In this document: positions 1 through 10,230 of the stretch, piece by piece | How the letters are laid out: the number at the start of each line of letters is the position of its first letter | How positions within the stretch are numbered: the first letter of the stretch is position 1 | NCBI RefSeq assembly: GCF_018873765.1 | Contig: NC_057925.1 | Coordinates: forward strand, 61,702,970 to 61,766,969 | Length of the DNA: 64,000 nucleotides | Direction: 5' to 3' | Source: Telopea speciosissima | Taxonomy: Eukaryota > Streptophyta > Magnoliopsida > Proteales > Proteaceae | Made by a program: the position numbers and the translations under genes | Notes under the pieces: model-generated | The model's database searches: none | What the model was told of the DNA's origin: nothing | What the model saw: only the letters and a program-made list of their open reading frames with translations

Positions 1-1074
1 TAGCTCAATTTCGGGGTTTGTGTATTGAACATGAGCATGAGAAGTGTAGCCTTTGAGTTAGCTTTACATCGGCAAAAGAATCAGGCCGATTGAAACTCAG
101 TAGATACACATCCAAAGATTGTATTGTAGGCCACTGTCCATAAAAACTACTCTCGTAAGTTAAACATATCTAATATTGTTTAGTCTCTCTCAATGGGCCA
201 GCCCAAGGCCAGCATGTGCCTAGTTAGGGCTAGGGTTTTCCCTTGGCCTGAGCTAAAAGTGAGGATCTAAACGGATCAAATTCAAATCGAATATTAAACT
301 CTATATATTCAAATCTAGTTAGTTTCGAATGGATTTGAGTAGTTTTTAGAAAATTGATTTTTTTAATATGAATTTGGTAAATATTGATTCGACTATCCAT
401 TTACATCCCTAGTGTAGAGTATAGAGTGAATAGTGAGTGTGGACTTTGGAGAGAGTGGTGCTGCAGTCTAACTATTTGCGTTAAGGGGCAGAGATTTGGA
501 GAAGACGAAAATTCAAGGAGATGAGAAGATGGAGGGCTAAACCCACTACCTCACTAGGGTTGATGTCGAAGTAATATATCTAAAATTACACGTACTCTGA
601 ATTTGATAAGGGTATTTTAGTATTATATAAATTTATTATTTAAACATATTTTTATAATTGTGTCTAAACATCTCAAATAATATTTTGTCTGAAATTGGAA
701 TTTTCATATCTAAGATTATGTTTGGTATGCATTCTGGGTCAATTTTGTAGTCTCGGATGATAAAAACAACTATTGTTATGATCTAAGGATGTGAAATCGA
801 TCCGAATACATTCCAAGAATACATACCACACACAGCCTAAATCTGATTAGTTTTCGAAGGAATTCCGGAAACCAATTTTTATATAGATTCTTTTTAATAG
901 ATGTAAACACAAATTGCATACAAATTTTCGATTCATATTGACCGGTCCAGTAAAAATCAGACCAGTCGATACGGTCCGGGATCCAAAAAACCCAGGCTCG
1001 CCGCTCGCCTTGTTTCTCTCTCCATAACTTCTGCTACGAAGCAGTCGCCAGTCGCTCGTCGCTCCTGCCAGAAA
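1..1074. other. Gene-free 5' flank with MITE-like segment
   Basis: No coding sequence was recognised. AT-rich intergenic DNA leads into the PPR gene. A segment at about 261-412 has weak matching inverted ends (aggatctaaacggat at the left; catttacatccct at the right reads agggatgtaaatg in reverse) and looks like a degenerate hAT-type MITE. No clear target-site duplication was found. The last 120 bases before the PPR start are GC-richer and probably hold its 5' UTR. Confidence 0.4.
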
Positions 1075-3015
1075 ATGAGAATTTACAGAGCTTTCGGTTT
1101 CCGAACCTTCAAACAAAACAGACCCACGAACCTCGGCGCCGTAAACCAAGGTCAGCTATCTACATGTCTTTGTTCAATCTATCACTTCGAATCTTCTCCA
1201 CAAACTTTAGACCAGCCTTCGGTCCCTCCCCTAAACATCGATAAGAACGTCGAACAGTTCTTAGAGAAAGTAATCTTAGATTCTCAGTGGCATTCAATCG
1301 AACGGGGTTCTTCTTCAAATCTCACTTCATCTGCGATTTATAATGCTCTTTATGAGCTCCGCGGACAGCCTGACACTGTTCTGGCGTTCATTGAGAAATT
1401 AGGTTTTGAATGCCTCGATGTCAGATGTCTTTGCTTCGCTGTAGCTGTAGTCTCTGGCCTTCCATCGCCGCAACCTGCTTGGCAGCTCTTGAAGAGAGCT
1501 TTGAGTGACGGTGTTGCAACGAACCAGGAGCTTTTCGACGAGTTAGTGCTAGCTCGCGAGAGTTTGAGCTTGTTGAGTTCAATTGTTCTAGATTTGCTGA
1601 TTAGGTCTTGTTGTGGATTGAATAGAGCAGAGCAAGCTCTCGAATGCTTCTACTTGATGAAGGACCAGGGAATTCTTCCCAAGATTGAAACTTGTAATGA
1701 GTTATTGAGTTTGCTTTTGAAATTGAATAAGATAGACACGGCGTGGGCTCTGTATGCTGAAATGTTCAGGTTGAGGATTCCATCCACTGTCATCACGTTC
1801 AACATAATGATTAATGTGTTATGTAAGGAAGGGAAACTGAAGAAGGCTAAGGCTTTCATCGGACACATGGAGAGTTTGGGCTTTAAACCAACTGTTGTGA
1901 CTTACAACACTATAATCCATGGGTACTGTTCTAGAGGCAAACTTGAAGGCGCTCATGAAATATTTGATACTATGAGAAGTAAGGGTATACAACCAGATTC
2001 TTACACTTATGGTTCTCTCATTAGTGGGTTATGCAAGGAGGGAAAACTTGAAGAAGCATCAGCTCTATTTGGCAAAATGGTGGAAGAAAGGCTAGTTCCT
2101 ACTGCTGTGACGTACAATGTGTTAATTGATGGATACTGCAACAAGGGGAACTTGGTGATGGCCTTTAAGTACAGAGATGAGATGGTCAGTAAAGGAATAA
2201 TGCCAACTGTCTCCACTTACAATTTGCTGGTTCATGCCTTGTTTATGGAGGGTAGGGCAGCCGAAGCAGATGGTTTTATTAAGGAAATGGGAGAATGGGG
2301 CATTGCTCCTGATGCAATCACATATAACATCTTGATAAATGGATACTGCAAGGAAGGGAATGCAAAGAAAGCCTTTGACCTCCACTCAGAAATGTTAAGT
2401 AAAGGGATTCATGCTTCAGCAGCAACCTACACGCCTCTTATCTATGTTTTGAGCAAGCAGAAAAGAATGCAAGAGGCGGATAACTTATTCAAGTTGATTG
2501 TAGGTAAAGGAATTTTCCTCGATGCCATAATGTTTAATGCGTTGATTGATGGCCATTGCATCAATGGGAACATGGAGCGTGCTTTTATGCTATTGAAGGA
2601 GATGGATACAAGTAAGGTATCTCCTGACGAGGTGACCTTCAATACACTAATGCAAGGGCTCTGTAGGGAGGGGAAAGTTGAGGAAGCTCGAGGGCTTCTC
2701 AATCAAATGAAGAATAGGGGCATCAAACCTGATCACATCAGTTACAACACCCTCATTAGTGGATGTAGTAGGAAAGGTGAAATGAAAGATGCTTTAACAG
2801 TTCGGGATGAGATGTTGGGCAAAGGTTTCAATCCAACTCTTCTCACTTACAATGCCCTTATCCAAGGGCTATGCAAAAACAAGGAAGGAGAGCATGCTGA
2901 AGAGCTCCTCAAAGAAATGGTAAGCCAAGGCATTACTCCTAATGACAGCACCTACTTCTTTTTGATTGAGGGACTTGGCACCGGTCAAGGCTTGGTGGAG
3001 AACACTGGGTTGTAA
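1075..3015 (+). CDS. P-class pentatricopeptide repeat protein, probably mitochondrial
   Basis: A single-exon gene for a 646-residue protein. The first 40 or so residues are basic and free of acidic residues at the very start (MRIYRAFGFRTFKQNR), as in a mitochondrial presequence. From about residue 170 to 630 there are 13 consecutive 35-residue PPR motifs plus a partial one, with typical cores such as VTYNTIIHGYC and ITYNILINGYC. There is no E, DYW or SMR tail, so this is P-class: an RNA-binding protein for organelle transcript processing, stability or translation. Residue-5/last-residue pairs in the later motifs include N-D (several), T-D, N-S and N-N, which under the published PPR code suggests a U-rich target; that is inference. 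The sequence resembles the Arabidopsis At2g15630 group from memory. The absence of introns is normal for PPR genes. The ATG is the first in frame, and the GC-richer 5' flank fits a leader. Confidence 0.93.
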   Translation: MRIYRAFGFRTFKQNRPTNLGAVNQGQLSTCLCSIYHFESSPQTLDQPSVPPLNIDKNVEQFLEKVILDSQWHSIERGSSSNLTSSAIYNALYELRGQPDTVLAFIEKLGFECLDVRCLCFAVAVVSGLPSPQPAWQLLKRALSDGVATNQELFDELVLARESLSLLSSIVLDLLIRSCCGLNRAEQALECFYLMKDQGILPKIETCNELLSLLLKLNKIDTAWALYAEMFRLRIPSTVITFNIMINVLCKEGKLKKAKAFIGHMESLGFKPTVVTYNTIIHGYCSRGKLEGAHEIFDTMRSKGIQPDSYTYGSLISGLCKEGKLEEASALFGKMVEERLVPTAVTYNVLIDGYCNKGNLVMAFKYRDEMVSKGIMPTVSTYNLLVHALFMEGRAAEADGFIKEMGEWGIAPDAITYNILINGYCKEGNAKKAFDLHSEMLSKGIHASAATYTPLIYVLSKQKRMQEADNLFKLIVGKGIFLDAIMFNALIDGHCINGNMERAFMLLKEMDTSKVSPDEVTFNTLMQGLCREGKVEEARGLLNQMKNRGIKPDHISYNTLISGCSRKGEMKDALTVRDEMLGKGFNPTLLTYNALIQGLCKNKEGEHAEELLKEMVSQGITPNDSTYFFLIEGLGTGQGLVENTGL

Positions 3016-3330
3016 TCCATTGTTAACCAGCAGACTCTGAAGTTTCGACCTTCAAAAGATCATGTGATGCCTTAAGAAAGAAACCTATGTTAATCGGGTG
3101 GAAGTCTTCCTACTTGCTTTTCTGTGCCAGTGAATGCATCATGCATCCTTGTTCATTACCGCATTTTGCCACTTGGAGTTCAACATTATCAATAATTGCT
3201 GCCAATGGTTTGCCAGTATCCCCTGAGCTTGAGAAGGCGCAACCGAGCAAGGAAGAACTTTCAGGTACTCTCTTGCATTTCATCAATTTCTTTCAAAAAA
3301 TTGAGATAGTCCTATTATTATTTGCAATTT

Positions 3331-3572
3331 ACTTTGCTTTTCTTTGTCCTGAATTATTTCAAATTCGATATGACAACACCAATTCCAGTTCTTGGAATAA
3401 TAAAATAAAGAAAAAGTGAAGCACTTAAGCTAAAACTCATAGTTTTTTTTTACTTTGCTTTTCTTTGTCCTGAATTATTTCAATTTAGATATGATGACTC
3501 CAATTCCATTTCTTGGAATCATAAAATAAAGATACAGTGAAACACTTAAGGTAAAATCCGTAGGCTTTTGAT
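3331..3572. repeat. 121-bp tandem duplication, two copies
   Basis: The word actttgcttttctttgtcct recurs at 3331 and 3452. It is followed in both copies by tgaattatttcaa, an imperfect caattcca / cttggaat palindrome, ataaaataaag and a shared cacttaag. The copies differ at scattered positions, so the duplication is not recent. It lies just downstream of the PPR gene. Confidence 0.85.
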
Positions 3573-4388
3573 AAGGCTAGGTGATGTGGATCCAAGCCTC
3601 CTTGAGTTGAAGAAGCCCCCTTGATCATAGGGTTTTAGTAGGAGCCTTAGTATAGTTTATTTCAGTTCTATACTTAGTTTTTTTTTAGCATCATTAAGGA
3701 CTTAATCCTATGGGCTGAGATTGTTTTAATCTTATTGGTTCTTAAGGAATCTGTTATTTCAAGTGTTTTAAAGTTGTTTTAAGTTACTAGGGACAATTAG
3801 GTCTTTTTATGTCTTTTAATTGTTTTAAGTTACTTAAGTATACCTCTCCACGATTTTGGAAGAGAGAATAGAGTTGTAATAGATCTAGGAATGAGGCCCT
3901 TGGCCTATTATTTATAATATAACGTGGGAGGCTCCCCCACACAATTGAAATTTGAAAATTTCGTTTGCTATTGTTGCTGCCATGACTGCTGCTGTTGCTT
4001 GCTCTTTGAGAGTAATCCTTGTGGGTCATATCAAGGAAGCCTTGTGAGTCATATCAAGGTGAAGGGCTGGTGGACTCCAGTGACTCCTTGCATCTTGTAG
4101 ATTGGGAGGTTCATCTTCAAAGCTGTCTTCAAGGTTGCTGCCATTGAAGATCTCCATAAACCAGTAAGTTATTTACTGTTTCAGTACTCCCTTCTTCTTC
4201 TTAATCCTCCAACCCAAGCCCCACCTGCCCCAGTCGATCCACATTGTCTCCTCCATTAAAAACCCATTGATCCCCATAAACCTTAATTGTTCTAAATTCT
4301 GTCCAGCCTTATTCCTCCACTCAAATCCATTTGAATTTCAACCACAGTCCCCTCTCATCTCATCTTCCATTCGACCTAGCCTGCTGCC

Positions 4389-4728
4389 CCATCCTAGCAC
4401 CCCAAACCCTAACTAACATTTTCTCTGTGAAACCCTAAAAAACCCTAATTTCAACCAAGGCTTAACCACCCATCAAAATCTGATCTTTTTGTTTTCATCT
4501 CACTCCTCACACTGCCATTAACACTCTACCAGCTCACTTTCCCCAGATTCCATCTCTAAACCCTAGATTCTAAAAACACCCAATTTTTACAAGGCCTCTA
4601 ACCCGAAACCTTAGATTTCCAACTTCATCCAAATCAAATCAAACTTACATTAATAGACTCCTAAAAACCTACACATCATTACCAAATAAAACCCTAGCTC
4701 AAAACCCTAATCCTAACCCTAGTTCTGC
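4389..4728. repeat. AAACCCTA (telo-box) rich tract
   Basis: About ten copies of AAACCCTA, AACCCTAA or ACCCTAA occur within 340 bases, spaced irregularly and not as a perfect telomere array. Such words are known plant telo-box elements and are also common in retroelement leaders. Their function here is unknown. Confidence 0.6.
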
Positions 4729-4959
4729 CCTAGTTTATTTATTCTGTCCCAATCGACCAACATAGTTAAAATTCCTGATTTACCTGGTTCTAGTAGGATC
4801 CTATCCTATCTAGGACTACATTACTAGGTTCAAGGTGTAGAAGAATATCCATGTTATTTGAACAAAGTACAACAGGATTATAATCACTGAATCATTAACC
4901 ACCTTAAAAATCTACCCCAACTTTATCAAATCAATATTTTGAAATATTTACATAACAAC

Positions 4960-5505
4960 AACAACAACAACTCAGGCCACCTAAACTATGCATGTCTTTC
5001 CTTACCATTTCTCCTAAGGTCATTTTAAGTCTACCTCTAGCTCTTTTAGTTCCTTCAATTTGAATCAAATCATTCCTCCGGACTGGAGCATCCAAAGGTC
5101 TTCGCTGAACATAGCCATGCCACCTCAAACGACTTTCTCGTAGCATATCATGTATCAGAGGTACTCCCAAATCAGCTCTAATGTGCTCATTCCTTACTTT
5201 ATCCTTCCTAGTTTTGCCATTCATCCATCTCAACATCCTCATCTCTGCTACACTGAGTTTATCTATATGTTGCTTCTTAACTGCCCAACATTCCACATCA
5301 TACATCATAGGCAGTTATATGGCTGTCCTATAAAATTTTCCTTTTAAGTTTTAAAGGAAATCATCGATTACACAATACTCCGGACGCACCTCTACACTTC
5401 ATCCATCCTATTTTAATTCTCTGTAAAACATCATCCTCTATATCACCTTCTTTATTTATGATTGAGCCCAGATACCTAAAATTAAGATCTTCTTTGAAGT
5501 CTAGT
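4960..5505 (-). mobile_element. RTE-type LINE remnant, 3' part of the reverse transcriptase ORF
   Basis: Reading the minus strand from about 5505 down, the translation contains YLGSIINKEGDIEDDV, then GWMKCRGASGVLC, KLKGKFYRTAI, ECWAVKKQHIDKLSVAEMRM, LRWMNGKTRKDKVRNEHIR, SRLRWHGYVQRRPLDAPVRR and RARGRLKMTLGEMVRKD. This is the conserved C-terminal part of plant RTE-clade LINE ORF2. The element ends in a (TTG)n tail on the minus strand (aacaacaacaacaacaac on the plus strand at about 4961), which is typical of plant RTE elements. The frame is interrupted at least once (near 5290-5340) and everything upstream of the last part of the reverse transcriptase is missing. It is a dead 5'-truncated copy. 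Confidence 0.88.
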
Positions 5506-7388
5506 CACGATCAAATCTAGGCATCTAATTAGCCTTGCAGATGACAGAAGAATCCTGATTGAAGGGAACTAGTGATCAAGGTTGGATTAGGCATATGAGG
5601 TAGAGTAGGCCTTCATAATTGTCCCTAGCATTGGATGGATTTGTTCTATTACCTTTGTTGGAATTTCTTATCTCAATGGAGGCACATATCAGCAAATGTT
5701 ATGATGCAAATTGTCGATTGGAGTGATGGACTAGTATTGTCTATTGGGTCTTGGCTACTATTAGTAGCATTAACTTCTGTATCTATGGATGGATTGGACT
5801 GCCCCATCTTAGTGGATAGGTATACCCCCCCCCCCTTTTTTTGTGGTGGAGGGGGGGGGGGGGAGAGGTTGTGTTAGGTGGACTCTGACCTGGAATTTCA
5901 TATAAGCTTTTGATCAAAATCCAAGGAATACAGAAAGAAAATCAAGTGATTGCAGCAAAAGCAGGCTGATTGTTTATGATGCCATTGGTTTTTTGTTTTC
6001 CCACTCATGATAAACATACCAAAAATAAAGTATATGGATGATCATATCAACATAAAGCAGCAATTCTTCAAACACTGAATCTATTTAATATTTTTCTCTC
6101 TCAACAAACTTGTGCAAATTTTTTTTTCCACAAAAAATTGTTGACTTTATGTTCCCTCTCAATTCCAAGATTTCTTTCTGAACTTCCATTCGCTGCATCT
6201 GTAGCACTAGTATCATCAAATTTATTAATCCCTCATATTGATGCCCATGCAGCCCTTGAATTCAAATTGTCCCTGTACTGATGATAATAAGAGTGATCGA
6301 AACAAGAGCATGATGACAAGGTGTATATGTCTGGACTCTGGACTCTAGACCATTTGAGATTGCTAATATGTACCACTGATGAGGGGAACGATGGTTTTCC
6401 TGTTGTGTATATGTAGAAGTAAGAGCAGATGAATACCAGGGGCCAAAAATTATAAGACAGAGTGAGAATATCTCTTACTGGTGGGAATGAAATATTCCAA
6501 GACCACAAAACTTGGTGAGTGCACGCACCACTGAAAAAAAAAAGGGGCTTAATGTGAAGACCTTTTGCCTTTTCATTCTTCCCCTTTTTATGTTGCTTAA
6601 GGGGAAAAGAGTCAACAACTTCTCAGCTTTTTCCTGCTAATGAAGAAACATGAAGCAAAGTGGATATCCATATTTTGAAGTAAACATTTGTCATCTCTCT
6701 TGCTTGTGGTAAATCTTATATGAAATAATTATGCAAGTGTGATGTGGAAAATGTTTGAATTGATGCTTCGCATTTGGTCCACTATTGATGAGTTATTTGA
6801 TTACTTGAATATTCTTTTTCCAGCCAGAACTGATGAAATCTAGGCTTAAGTGCCTAGGATCCTAGGGTCTTCTTATGTCCCTCATTAACTGTGAGATCTG
6901 CCAAACAATTATTATTTTGCCCATCTCCATCTTCCATTTAAATTTCTTTTTACCCAAAAAAGAAAATCTTGCATTTAAATATGATTTTAACAAAGTGGAA
7001 ACATATTATTTGCCACAGAAAGCATAGTGGAAAAGACTTGGCATCCAATATCTTGAAAAAGTAGTGCTATGTTGTTTTTGTGACCAGCCTTGGAGGCCAA
7101 TTTAATTTTGTCATGGCAATCTTTCTGATAAGATCCATTTAACTTTGTCCCAAACAATTGTGTTATGCTGCTTTTCATGACTAGCTTGGGAGGCCAATCC
7201 GTACTACCATATCTGAGATGTGTTTATAAAAATCATATCTAGGCAATATGATATAATTATGCTAATGATCTTATATGAGAAAACTACTAACGTATAATAA
7301 ATAAAGCATCGGATATACTAAGTATATTCAGTAAAAATCCAACATTTAACATAAATCAATATAAACTTATTAAGTATCAAAAGCTGAT
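5506..7388. other. Intergenic DNA with a C-run/G-run hairpin
   Basis: No gene was found. The stretch holds an 11-base C run (5825-5835) and a 13-base G run (5851-5863) separated by ttttttttgtggtgga, which can fold back on itself. The rest is AT-rich sequence with no recognisable coding or RNA features. Short reading frames here have no family signature. Confidence 0.5.
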
Positions 7389-7395
7389 ATAAGAT

Positions 7396-7525
7396 AGAGC
7401 AAATTACTCAGACCTCCCCTGACCTTTCTGACAATTCAGGGAAGCTCCCCTGTCCTTCTGACAACTACTCAGATCTCCCTTATTTTGCAAACTTGGTTTC
7501 ACTTAGCCCAAGTCCGTTAACGGTG
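7396..7525 (+). repeat. Left terminal inverted repeat of the Pack-type element
   Basis: The segment runs from agagcaaattactcagacct through tcagggaagctcccctgtcc and ttctgacaactactcagatc to cttagcccaagtccgttaac. It matches the reverse complement of 9370-9505 with scattered mismatches and small indels, which gives about 130 bp of inverted repeat. Confidence 0.85.
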
Positions 7526-7713
7526 TTAATAATAAACTTTCACTGACCAAAATACCCTTACTTATATATCAACATTACAATTTGTCCGGCCAACAAGTAA
7601 TCAGTCCGGCGACTTCTTCACCTCCGGCGATTGTAACTTCACCTCCAGTTTGATCTTCACTCCCTTCTACTACCTGTTGCTGCCGCCGTGAACCGACGAG
7701 GTCGCCCTTGCCT

Positions 7714-8010
7714 TCACCTCAACCGTGTTGGAACCTCGATGACGATTTCTTCTTTGGAGAAGAAGATGACGATCGGATTCTCTTCGGGTTGGGTCGTCGT
7801 TCCCCTGTCAACGGGAGTTCCGTGAATCTCAGCCATTTTTTTCAACCACCAGGGAGAATTAGGGTCTTCGGATTCTGAGGAGAGATATGGGTTTAGGCTT
7901 TTGGAGGTCGTTGGTTCAGGATTTCTTTTCAAGATGGAGGGTTTCTCGTTGTCAGATGGCACTGATGAAGATGGTAATGGTGAAGGAACTGGTAAGGCGG
8001 TTTCGGACAA
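7714..8010 (-). CDS. Unrecognised 98-codon frame inside the Pack-type element
   Basis: An open frame on the minus strand. Its product starts MSETALPVPSPLPSSS and contains ESEDPNSPWWLKKMAEIHGT. I do not recognise a family. It is serine/proline/glutamate-rich and lies in the GC-rich interior of the TIR element, opposite in direction to the captured eIF1 segment. It could be a second captured host fragment or a chance frame in GC-rich DNA. It has no visible promoter of its own. Confidence 0.25.
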   Translation of the reverse strand: MSETALPVPSPLPSSSVPSDNEKPSILKRNPEPTTSKSLNPYLSSESEDPNSPWWLKKMAEIHGTPVDRGTTTQPEENPIVIFFSKEEIVIEVPTRLR

Positions 8011-8513
8011 GGGAGAAGAAGGGGATCTCTCTCTATCTCTACAGGGGGCTTTCGTTTCTTCTTCTCCTCATAAGCTTCCAGATAATCCTGATTCCTGATT
8101 CACTCTGGTAAGTTCTTCAATCGTGTTCCTTTCTTTAGTTTCTTTTATTCCTTACAGACAGGTCTTCTCTTCGCTGCAAATTTATGGCTTTCATCTTAGT
8201 AAACCATTAAAATTAGAATTATGTTGTGATCTCTCTCTTTTTTTTGTTTTGTTTGGGACATGGAATGTTAGATCTCGAGACTTTTAATGGCAAAGAAAAC
8301 TAGTTTTTGTAGCAATTTTGCATCTTGATGATAACAATTTTGGGTTCCTTTTGCCCTTCTAAAACCCACTTTCAATTTGTGTTAGAAACTGAGAATAACT
8401 TGTCTTCCTTCGTTTTCTCGATATCTCGATCCTCAGGCTTGGCCAGATAACGAAAGGCAAAAGCATTTAGTTTCTTCGGTCTTCATCGAAAGACCTTTCA
8501 ACATCAAGGTTTC

Positions 8514-9129
8514 ATGTCTGATCTCGATGCCCAAGTCCCCACTGCTTTCGGTATATCTAACAAAACTCTATTTTGTTCTGAATCGAAATCCACTTTGAAA
8601 TGAATCTTTTTCATCTAAAATAAGCAAGAGTTTGTCTTCTGGTACTTAAGCTTTGTCCTTATCGTTTTATTAAGTTTCTTCGGACCTTTCATTGTGAGCA
8701 GATATATTCGCAGAGGCAAATGCACAGGATTCAGGAGCTGAGGCGAAGGAGTATGTGCATGAGCGCGTACAACAACGGAATGGAAGGAAAAGCCTAACCA
8801 CCGTGCAAGGTTTGAAGAAAGAATACAGCTATACCAAGATCTTGAAGGATCTGAAGAAGGAATTTTGTTGCAATGGCACCATTGTCCAGGACCTTGATCT
8901 GGGCCACGTATCTTTTATCTTCTTCATCCTAATCTACTTGGCTATTTCGTTCTCTTCGCCAGTTGGTTCAGTAATTTTGTTCTTTCTGGTGAGTTTCTTA
9001 TCTGTAGCATATGGTTGGCTGATTCTTGGGTTTTGGCTACACAATCTTGCATCCTCGGTGGGGTTTTCAGTCGGAGAAGTTGAGAATGCTTCAGGCGGAG
9101 AGTATGAGGATGCCACAAGAGCAAATTGA
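8514..9129 (+). pseudogene. Captured, C-terminally truncated eIF1 (SUI1) gene fragment with chimeric tail
   Basis: eIF1 scans for the start codon in the 40S pre-initiation complex. Exon 1 (8514-8550) encodes MSDLDAQVPTAF, then GT..AG intron 8551-8701. Exon 2 (8702-8907) encodes the acidic linker, YVHERVQQRNGRKSLTTVQG, LKKEYSYTKILKDLKKEFCC and NGTIVQDLDLGH. These match plant SUI1 proteins closely over about 81 residues without a stop. Capture ends at the next exon/intron border: the last 30 or so residues of eIF1 (the IQLQGDQRKN region) are absent. Instead the frame runs 73 more codons to a stop at 9127-9129, giving a mostly hydrophobic tail. If the intron is spliced, the predicted product is about 154 residues. 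A probable 5' UTR exon (ending 8107) and its intron (8108-8436) also appear captured. A functional eIF1 is unlikely; a chimeric or regulatory transcript is possible. Confidence 0.85.
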
Positions 9130-9369
9130 ACCCTAAACCTTGGAGTTTACCGCCGGCAAGTGGAGATTTAACCACTTCCTTTCTCAGCGCGATTTGCAAG
9201 TGAGTGGATCGATCGATTTGCAGATTAGGGTTGAGTTGAGAGGTTTTGGGAGGTAGGAGATGATAGGCTTAGGCTTTGGGTTACCTATTCATTAAGGGCA
9301 CTAGGGTAACTTCCTATGGAGAAAAAATGTATCTTTTTTAATTTTCAAATTTATCCGTTAGCTGTCGTT

Positions 9370-9505
9370 AAATTACTAACAGACTTGGGTTAAGTGTAAC
9401 CCAGTTTGAATAGTAAGGGAGGTCTGAACAGTTGTCAGAAGGGTAGGGTAGGGGAGGTTCCCTGAATTATCAAAAAGGTCAGGGGAGGTCTAAGTAATTT
9501 GCTCT
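9370..9505 (-). repeat. Right terminal inverted repeat of the Pack-type element
   Basis: The reverse complement of this segment repeats the left end: agagcaaattacttagacct, tcagggaacctcccc, cttctgacaactgttcagac, cttaacccaagtctgttag. The outer 25 bases are nearly identical to the left repeat and divergence rises inward. Confidence 0.85.
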
Positions 9506-9512
9506 ATAAGAT

Positions 9513-10230
9513 AAGGTATTTGACATAAGCAGTGTTTTAAGAACCGGGATTGAATCGGTCATTTTGAATCGGAATCAATGGATCCTTATGGTTAGGTCAT
9601 ATTTTGGCTGATTTTGGCCGATTCATGGTTAAACCAGGACCGATCTGGATCTTGATTTCATTCTCATAAACACCGATCACAAGGTCACAATGTGACAGAT
9701 AATCATCTTGTTTATTACGTCAAAAAAGTCATGTTGTCGCCTTAGACCTAAGAAAGGAATCCGGATCAACTACCCATATGGAGATAGGTGGGGACAGATC
9801 TGACTCCTCAATGGGGCGTGGGTCCAACACCCCTAAGAAAGTACTTGGAAATGCTCGGAGACACCACCACTATGGAGTATGGATAGGACCCATTTAACTT
9901 TATGTTCCAGGGAGAGTGGTGCTGTGCTTTACGAAACCTTCGTAGTACCAAATCTGACACTTGTCACCTGTATAGATGATCTCAACGTTGCGTGTGTTTA
10001 ATAATAAACTCCACCCAACATTGTCACTTAGCACCCAAGAGATAGGTTCATTTCCACCCTGAAGGATGTGAAGGGACACTTTCGTCTTTTTCCCTACCTT
10101 AATGGCCTGACCAGAGACCACCACCACCGAAAGATTCTGTTTTAATGGAAGTCTTTGTATCTTGTACTTCTTTGTGGAAACGTTGTCACTGCGCACCAAC
10201 AAAGCTTGCGACAGGGTACCTTTCAAGGAC
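9513..10230. other. Intergenic DNA upstream of the first DUF716 gene
   Basis: At about 9533-9665 there is a degenerate GAATCGG-type dispersed repeat (aaccgggattgaatcggtca and related words) of a kind also seen at 52798-53200. The rest is unassigned. A 110-codon minus-strand frame at 9900-10232 has no recognisable domain and overlaps the likely promoter, so it is not called a gene. Confidence 0.4.

Larger units (their letters stand above)
3016..4930. other. Intergenic stretch: tandem duplication and AAACCCTA-rich DNA
   Basis: No gene was recognised. The first 400 bases are probably PPR 3' UTR or flank; a 110-codon frame at 3087-3419 has no family features and is not called. A 121-bp tandem duplication lies at 3331-3572. 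The stretch 3590-4190 has the texture of an old LTR-type fossil (an AT-rich promoter-like part, then a cytosine-rich leader), but no ends or primer-binding site could be shown. From 4389 to 4728 there are many AAACCCTA/ACCCTAA words. Confidence 0.4.
7396..9505. mobile_element. Pack-type TIR transposon carrying captured eIF1 sequence
   Basis: A 2.1-kb element with long imperfect terminal inverted repeats. The left end is agagcaaattactcagacct and the right end, reversed, is agagcaaattacttagacct; similarity continues for about 130 bp on each side. A 7-bp direct repeat, ATAAGAT, lies immediately outside both ends (7389-7395 and 9506-9512) and looks like a target-site duplication. No transposase is encoded, so the element is non-autonomous. 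The interior is much GC-richer than the flanks and contains a recognisable fragment of a host gene (eIF1/SUI1) with introns retained, which is the hallmark of Pack-MULE-type gene capture. Long TIRs favour a Mutator-like origin, though 9-bp duplications are usual there and only 7 bp match here; hAT or another superfamily is possible. Confidence 0.85.

Noticed and set aside
3087-3419. 110-codon frame after the PPR gene
   Set aside because: It has no domain and low-complexity ends, and it overlaps the PPR 3' flank and the first copy of the tandem duplication.
3590-4190. Solo LTR of an LTR retrotransposon
   Set aside because: The texture fits an old LTR fossil, but no TG...CA ends, flanking duplication or primer-binding site could be shown.
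8755-9129. A functional eIF1 gene starting at 8755
   Set aside because: Position 8755 is inside captured exon 2; the real eIF1 start is at 8514 before an intron, and the conserved C-terminal exon of eIF1 is absent.
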